Assembly: GCA_034435395.1 (NCBI GenBank) | Contig: DAOTXK010000118.1 | Span: forward strand, 1-9,364 | DNA from: DAOTXK01 sp034435395 | GTDB taxonomy: Bacteria; Chloroflexota; Anaerolineae; Aggregatilineales; Ch27 | Length of the DNA: 9,364 bases | Reading direction: 5' to 3' | Shown: piece after piece, positions 6,826 to 9,364 of the stretch | How positions within the stretch are numbered: the first letter of the stretch is position 1 | Layout of the letters: every line of letters starts with the position of its first letter | The notes under the pieces: generated by a model | What the model was told of the DNA's origin: nothing | The model's database searches: none | The model's input: the letters and a program-made list of their open reading frames with translations, nothing else | Program-made: the position numbers and the translations under genes

Positions 6826-7643
6826 GATTCGGCCTCGCAGGGGCCGCCGGGGACGGTGCTGCCGGGGCGGTGATCGGCGGCGTGCTGGCACAGCGCCCCG
6901 TGCGTCGTCACCGTTTCCAGGGTCCAGGGGGCATCCACGTCCGGCCCGGACCGGACGCGAATGGCGGCGTCCACCCAACGGGTCAGGCGGGCGCGTTGAG
7001 GGCGGCTGGTCACCACGACCACCTCCGGCAGGGGGATGAGGGCCTTCGTATCGTCTTCCTCGGTGCTGAAGGTCAGGCATATCCAGCCGGACCGCGCCGT
7101 GCCGTAGGGAATGGTATAGCCGTACTGCGCGTTAAAGAACTGAACCAGACCCGATTGATCCCAGTCATCACAGACATGCGCCTGCCGGCCCGCCCAGTAG
7201 CCGCCCCGGTCCGTCGTGCCCCACACCGACTCCGGCGTCCAGATGGGATCGATCGGGTTGCGGTCGTCGGCGGGGTTGATACGGCCCAGGTCTTCCCAGG
7301 GCAGGCCCCAGGCGGCGTAGGGGAACACCTGCCCGATCACCTCCACTGCGAACCAGAACCACAGGCGCTGCTCGCCGTCGGGCGTGATCTCAACGAAGGG
7401 ATCACAGAAGTCGATGTTGGCCAGCGGGACATCGTCGCCGCTGTCGTCCGGGCCGCGCCCATAATGCGTGCCGCCCAGGATGTTGTAGCCCTCGGCGCGC
7501 ATGGTAACCGGCTGGCCGCAGGTCGTATGCCGCTCTACTCCAAACGGCTCGTACTTGGGAGTCAGGATGCCGATCATCAGGATGGCGCCCCCGATCAGCG
7601 CGGCCAGGAAAACGCCAGCCAGGACGAATGAGAACTTGCCCAT
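6822..7643 (-). CDS. Signal-anchored extracytoplasmic six-cysteine protein, cassette copy 1
   Basis: This is the paralogue of the protein at 4560-5423, and I recognise no named family. The 273-residue product has a short start (MGKF), a single membrane segment at about 5-28, and then an extracytoplasmic domain. Its only six cysteines (42, 80, 158, 189, 252, 269) all align with those of the other copy. Shared blocks include CGQPV, RAEGYNILGGT (about 49-59), FCDP, RLWFWFAVEV (about 93-102), FPYAAWGLP (about 107-115), IPYGTARSGWICL (about 178-190), RLTRWVD (about 219-225), and the tail ALCQHAAD and PGGPC. The start at 7643 is chosen because the signal anchor begins there, 2 bases after the stop of the upstream GT-C gene; the longer frame back to 7778 lies inside that gene. 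Its stop overlaps the next gene's ATG. It probably works at the outer membrane face with the adjacent GT-C protein (inference). Confidence 0.82.
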   Translation of the reverse strand: MGKFSFVLAGVFLAALIGGAILMIGILTPKYEPFGVERHTTCGQPVTMRAEGYNILGGTHYGRGPDDSGDDVPLANIDFCDPFVEITPDGEQRLWFWFAVEVIGQVFPYAAWGLPWEDLGRINPADDRNPIDPIWTPESVWGTTDRGGYWAGRQAHVCDDWDQSGLVQFFNAQYGYTIPYGTARSGWICLTFSTEEDDTKALIPLPEVVVVTSRPQRARLTRWVDAAIRVRSGPDVDAPWTLETVTTHGALCQHAADHRPGSTVPGGPCEAES

Positions 7644-7645
7644 GT

Positions 7646-9013
7646 TCAGATTCCCAGTTGTGGACCGACGTGCAGCACGATGATGGTCAGCAGCGGCCCC
7701 AGCAACCATACAACGAGTCGCAGCAGCGCCGCAAACGTCCCCGGCCCCCGCCGCAGCGCGATCCCCGGCAGTCGCCACAGCGGCGGCTCGTCCGCCGTCC
7801 CGTAGACGTATTGCAGGTACAGCGCCAGGAAAAAGATGTTGCCCATCGCGTAGCGGGTGATGGCGTGCACCTGCCCGCTGAACAGCATCACGGCCAGGAT
7901 GGCCAGCAATGAGAACCGGGCGTAGACAGGCACCCGGTGATGCCTGCCTCCCGGCCAGCGCGGCGGCAGCTCTTGCAGCGCCAGCATCCCGATCAGCAGT
8001 GGCGCGCTGAGGCGCATCAACCGCTCCATGCCCAGCAGGTCCAGCCTGCCCTCAGCCAGTTGGAGGAAGCCCCCGGCGAAGTAGTTGAACAGCGTGCCCA
8101 GGTCGCCGGGGTAGAACTGTTTGAACCACAGGGTGCGTTGGGCCAGCAGGACGTAAAACGGGTAGTAGCCGCTGGTCTGGTAAAGCCACAGGCCGTTGCC
8201 CAGGGCGATGCCTGTGGTTGCCAGGATGCCCGCCCAGCCGGGGTTGGCGTCGCTGAGCCAGCGGCGCAGACGCCCCCGCCAGGGCAGGGGAGTCGCTGTT
8301 GCCAGGCGGCGGGCATGCCGATGGCCCTCGATGATCCCCATGACCAGGAAGGCGGGCATCAGGGCGATGCTGTTGGGTTTGGTCAGGCCGACCAGCGTGC
8401 CCATCAGCAGCGCGCCGACCCCGACCAGGGCATTGCGCGGGCGGGCGTCCGAACGGGCCTGGGCGCACAGCAACCACAGCACCCCGGAGAACAACAGGAA
8501 CAGCCCCTCCGCCATGGCGACATACAGCCACAGAGCGTAGGGGATGATCAGCAGGCCGAGCAGCAGGCTGATCCGGCGGGTGCGGGTGAGAGCCTGGAGC
8601 ACGGGGATGAGCAGGACGACGGCGATGGCGTTGACCGTCCAGCCGGAGCAGGCCCCATCGCCGCTGAGCTGGATGACCCAGGACTGGATCAGCGGGAAAA
8701 CCGGCCACCAGGAACGGTCCGGCAGGTCGGTGAGATGGCGATGGGAGAGATCGTAGAAGTAATCCGTATAGCCGTAGAGGCTGATGCGGGTCAGCGTGCG
8801 GGCGTCGCCCACCCAGTAGCAGGAGCCGCGGAAATTGGCGTAGCGCCCGTCGTGCCGGGCGTGGAAGTCACCCCAGATGATGTCCACGATGAACGCGCCG
8901 AGGATGAGGGCGAAGATGGCGACACCCATCGCCGCCACAACGGTGCGCAGCGGGTACCGCTCTGGCATCGGGTTAAACGGCAGCGGTGAAGTCTGGGTGG
9001 TGGGGATGATCAT
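7646..9013 (-). CDS. PIG-V/Gpi18-like GT-C membrane glycosyltransferase, cassette copy 1
   Basis: The 455-residue multipass protein is paralogous to the one at 5434-6825 and is the first gene of the minus-strand operon. The first membrane segment is at about 24-47. The outer loop holds FRGSCYWVGDARTL (about 61-74), RISLYGYTDY (about 76-85) and LPDRSWWPVFPLIQ (about 97-110). The last of these is closer than the other copy to the PIG-V FFPLYP motif. LYVAMAEGLFLLFSG (about 163-177), LVGLTKPN (about 207-214), NPGWAG, YQTSGYYPFYVL, QRTLWFKQF and ITRYAMGNIFF follow in order. It probably uses a polyprenyl-phosphate sugar; donor and acceptor are unknown. An in-frame TGA at 9046-9044 bounds the start, so the ATG at 9013 is the longest choice, although no Shine-Dalgarno sequence is visible. 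The ATG at 8968 is a shorter alternative. Cys65 and Cys122 match Cys66 and Cys123 of the paralogue. Confidence 0.8.
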   Translation of the reverse strand: MIIPTTQTSPLPFNPMPERYPLRTVVAAMGVAIFALILGAFIVDIIWGDFHARHDGRYANFRGSCYWVGDARTLTRISLYGYTDYFYDLSHRHLTDLPDRSWWPVFPLIQSWVIQLSGDGACSGWTVNAIAVVLLIPVLQALTRTRRISLLLGLLIIPYALWLYVAMAEGLFLLFSGVLWLLCAQARSDARPRNALVGVGALLMGTLVGLTKPNSIALMPAFLVMGIIEGHRHARRLATATPLPWRGRLRRWLSDANPGWAGILATTGIALGNGLWLYQTSGYYPFYVLLAQRTLWFKQFYPGDLGTLFNYFAGGFLQLAEGRLDLLGMERLMRLSAPLLIGMLALQELPPRWPGGRHHRVPVYARFSLLAILAVMLFSGQVHAITRYAMGNIFFLALYLQYVYGTADEPPLWRLPGIALRRGPGTFAALLRLVVWLLGPLLTIIVLHVGPQLGI

Positions 9014-9063
9014 CGGGAGTCCGCAGGGACAGGGGGCGCGATCTCAGGCGACTGCTCGCCGTA

Positions 9064-9092
9064 ATTGTGCTACTCGCCTCCGCCCGGCGCAA
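9064..9092 (-). promoter_or_regulatory. Weak candidate promoter of the GT-C operon
   Basis: On the minus strand, TTGCGC (9092-9087) and CACAAT (9069-9064) are separated by 17 bases and lie about 50 bases before the ATG at 9013. Matches to the sigma-70 consensus are only 3 of 6 and 4 of 6, so this is a suggestion. The 172 bases between 9014 and 9185 hold no gene and no clear terminator for the upstream GcvT-like gene, so readthrough into the operon is equally possible. Confidence 0.2.
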
Positions 9093-9185
9093 GTATGGGG
9101 AACAGGCCACCCGGATCACCAAAACCGCTCACCCCCCAGGATGTGCGCTGCATGTTGTTGCCTGCGTCTGTGACCGCCTGACGGA

Positions 9186-9364
9186 TTACCGTTTGGGAAA
9201 GCGGCTGAGGACGGTCGCCGCGTCCGGCACCGGGGCGCGGTCCCCGATGCGCAGCTCGCCGAACGGCTTGCTCAGGTTGAGCCGTTGGGAGCCGGTGTAA
9301 ATAGCAATCGGCGTGCCCTCTTCCAGGTAGTCATGCCTGAGGTAAGCCTGCCCAAGCTGGTAGC
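9186..9364 (-). CDS. GcvT-family aminomethyltransferase, C-terminal fragment (partial at window edge)
   Basis: The minus strand is open from the window edge to a TAA at 9188-9186, giving 58 residues of a gene whose 5' part lies outside. The fragment begins YQLGQAYLRHDYLEEGTPIAI and continues with a KPFGEL segment, ending GDRAPVPDAATVLSRFPKR. The LG-x-AYL, EEGTPIAI and PF elements fit the C-terminal barrel domain of GcvT-like aminomethyltransferases, which move a one-carbon group to tetrahydrofolate. A gcvH-gcvPA-gcvPB operon in the same window makes a GcvT role attractive. However, this gene is on the opposite strand, about 5.9 kb from gcvPB, and it has about 24 residues after the PF element, more than classical GcvT usually has. 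It could be a GcvT-like paralogue acting on another methylated substrate. The coding call is good; the exact function is uncertain. Confidence 0.6.
   Translation of the reverse strand, partial: YQLGQAYLRHDYLEEGTPIAIYTGSQRLNLSKPFGELRIGDRAPVPDAATVLSRFPKR

Larger units (their letters stand above)
4560..9013 (-). repeat. Tandem duplication of a two-gene membrane cassette (diverged)
   Basis: The unit 9013-6822 (large GT-C protein, then small six-cysteine protein) and the unit 6825-4560 (same order) are paralogous throughout. The large proteins share FRGxCYW, GYTDY, LPDRSWWP, LVGLTKPN, NPGWA, YQTSGYYP, QRTLWFKQF, LPPRWPG and YVYGxADEPPL. The small proteins share EGYNxLGGT, RLWFW, FPYxAWG and RLTRWVD and all six cysteines. 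The nucleotide sequences have diverged, but a 26-base exact match survives between 6181-6206 and 8372-8397. The duplication therefore looks old and retained, not recent. Confidence 0.9.

Noticed and set aside
6826..7080. N-terminal extension of the second GT-C gene
   Set aside because: The frame is open, but the residues are Arg/Pro/Gly-rich and lie within the upstream six-cysteine gene; the 4-base ATGA overlap at 6825 is the natural start.
7644..7778. N-terminal extension of the first six-cysteine gene
   Set aside because: It overlaps the end of the upstream GT-C gene and would bury the signal anchor behind 45 Ala/Arg-rich residues; the paralogue has no such extension.
9067..9300. Plus-strand small open frame of 77 codons at the right end
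   Set aside because: It runs antisense through the GcvT-like fragment, has no ribosome binding site and no recognisable feature.
1..9364. CRISPR arrays, tRNA or rRNA genes, insertion sequences, integrase or attachment sites
   Set aside because: No regularly spaced repeats, cloverleaf, transposase motif or terminal inverted repeats were seen on either strand.

Overview
The window is GC-rich bacterial DNA. The split glycine decarboxylase (separate alpha and beta subunits) and the style of the GcvH and GcvP proteins suggest a Chloroflexota-like bacterium (Anaerolineae or a relative), probably environmental. This is inferred from protein character only; there is no rRNA or marker gene to fix it.

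The left third (1-3316, plus strand) is a compact glycine cleavage operon: gcvH, gcvPA and gcvPB. A hairpin with a T-rich tail precedes gcvH. gcvPA and gcvPB overlap by four bases (ATGA). A strong intrinsic terminator (3366-3406) closes the operon. gcvT is not on this strand in the window. A GcvT-like C-terminus enters from the right edge on the minus strand (9186-9364).

The centre and right (3483-9013) are devoted to integral membrane proteins of GT-C glycosyltransferase type. One plus-strand gene resembles the DUF2029/GT87 polyprenyl-phosphate-sugar-dependent transferases. It converges, with only 9 bases between stop codons, on a four-gene minus-strand operon. That operon reads, in transcription order, large GT-C protein (9013-7646), small anchored protein (7643-6822), large GT-C protein (6825-5434), small anchored protein (5423-4560). 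The two large proteins are clear paralogues, and so are the two small ones. The operon is therefore an old tandem duplication of a two-gene cassette: a PIG-V/Gpi18-like multipass membrane protein plus a signal-anchored extracytoplasmic protein in which all six cysteines are conserved between copies. Spacings of +2, -4 and +10 bases imply one coupled transcript.

The likely common theme of the right half is lipid-linked sugar transfer on the outer face of the membrane, with the small six-cysteine proteins as dedicated extracytoplasmic partners. This role is inferred; the small protein family is not one I recognise. The duplicated cassette is the candidate undescribed system of this window.
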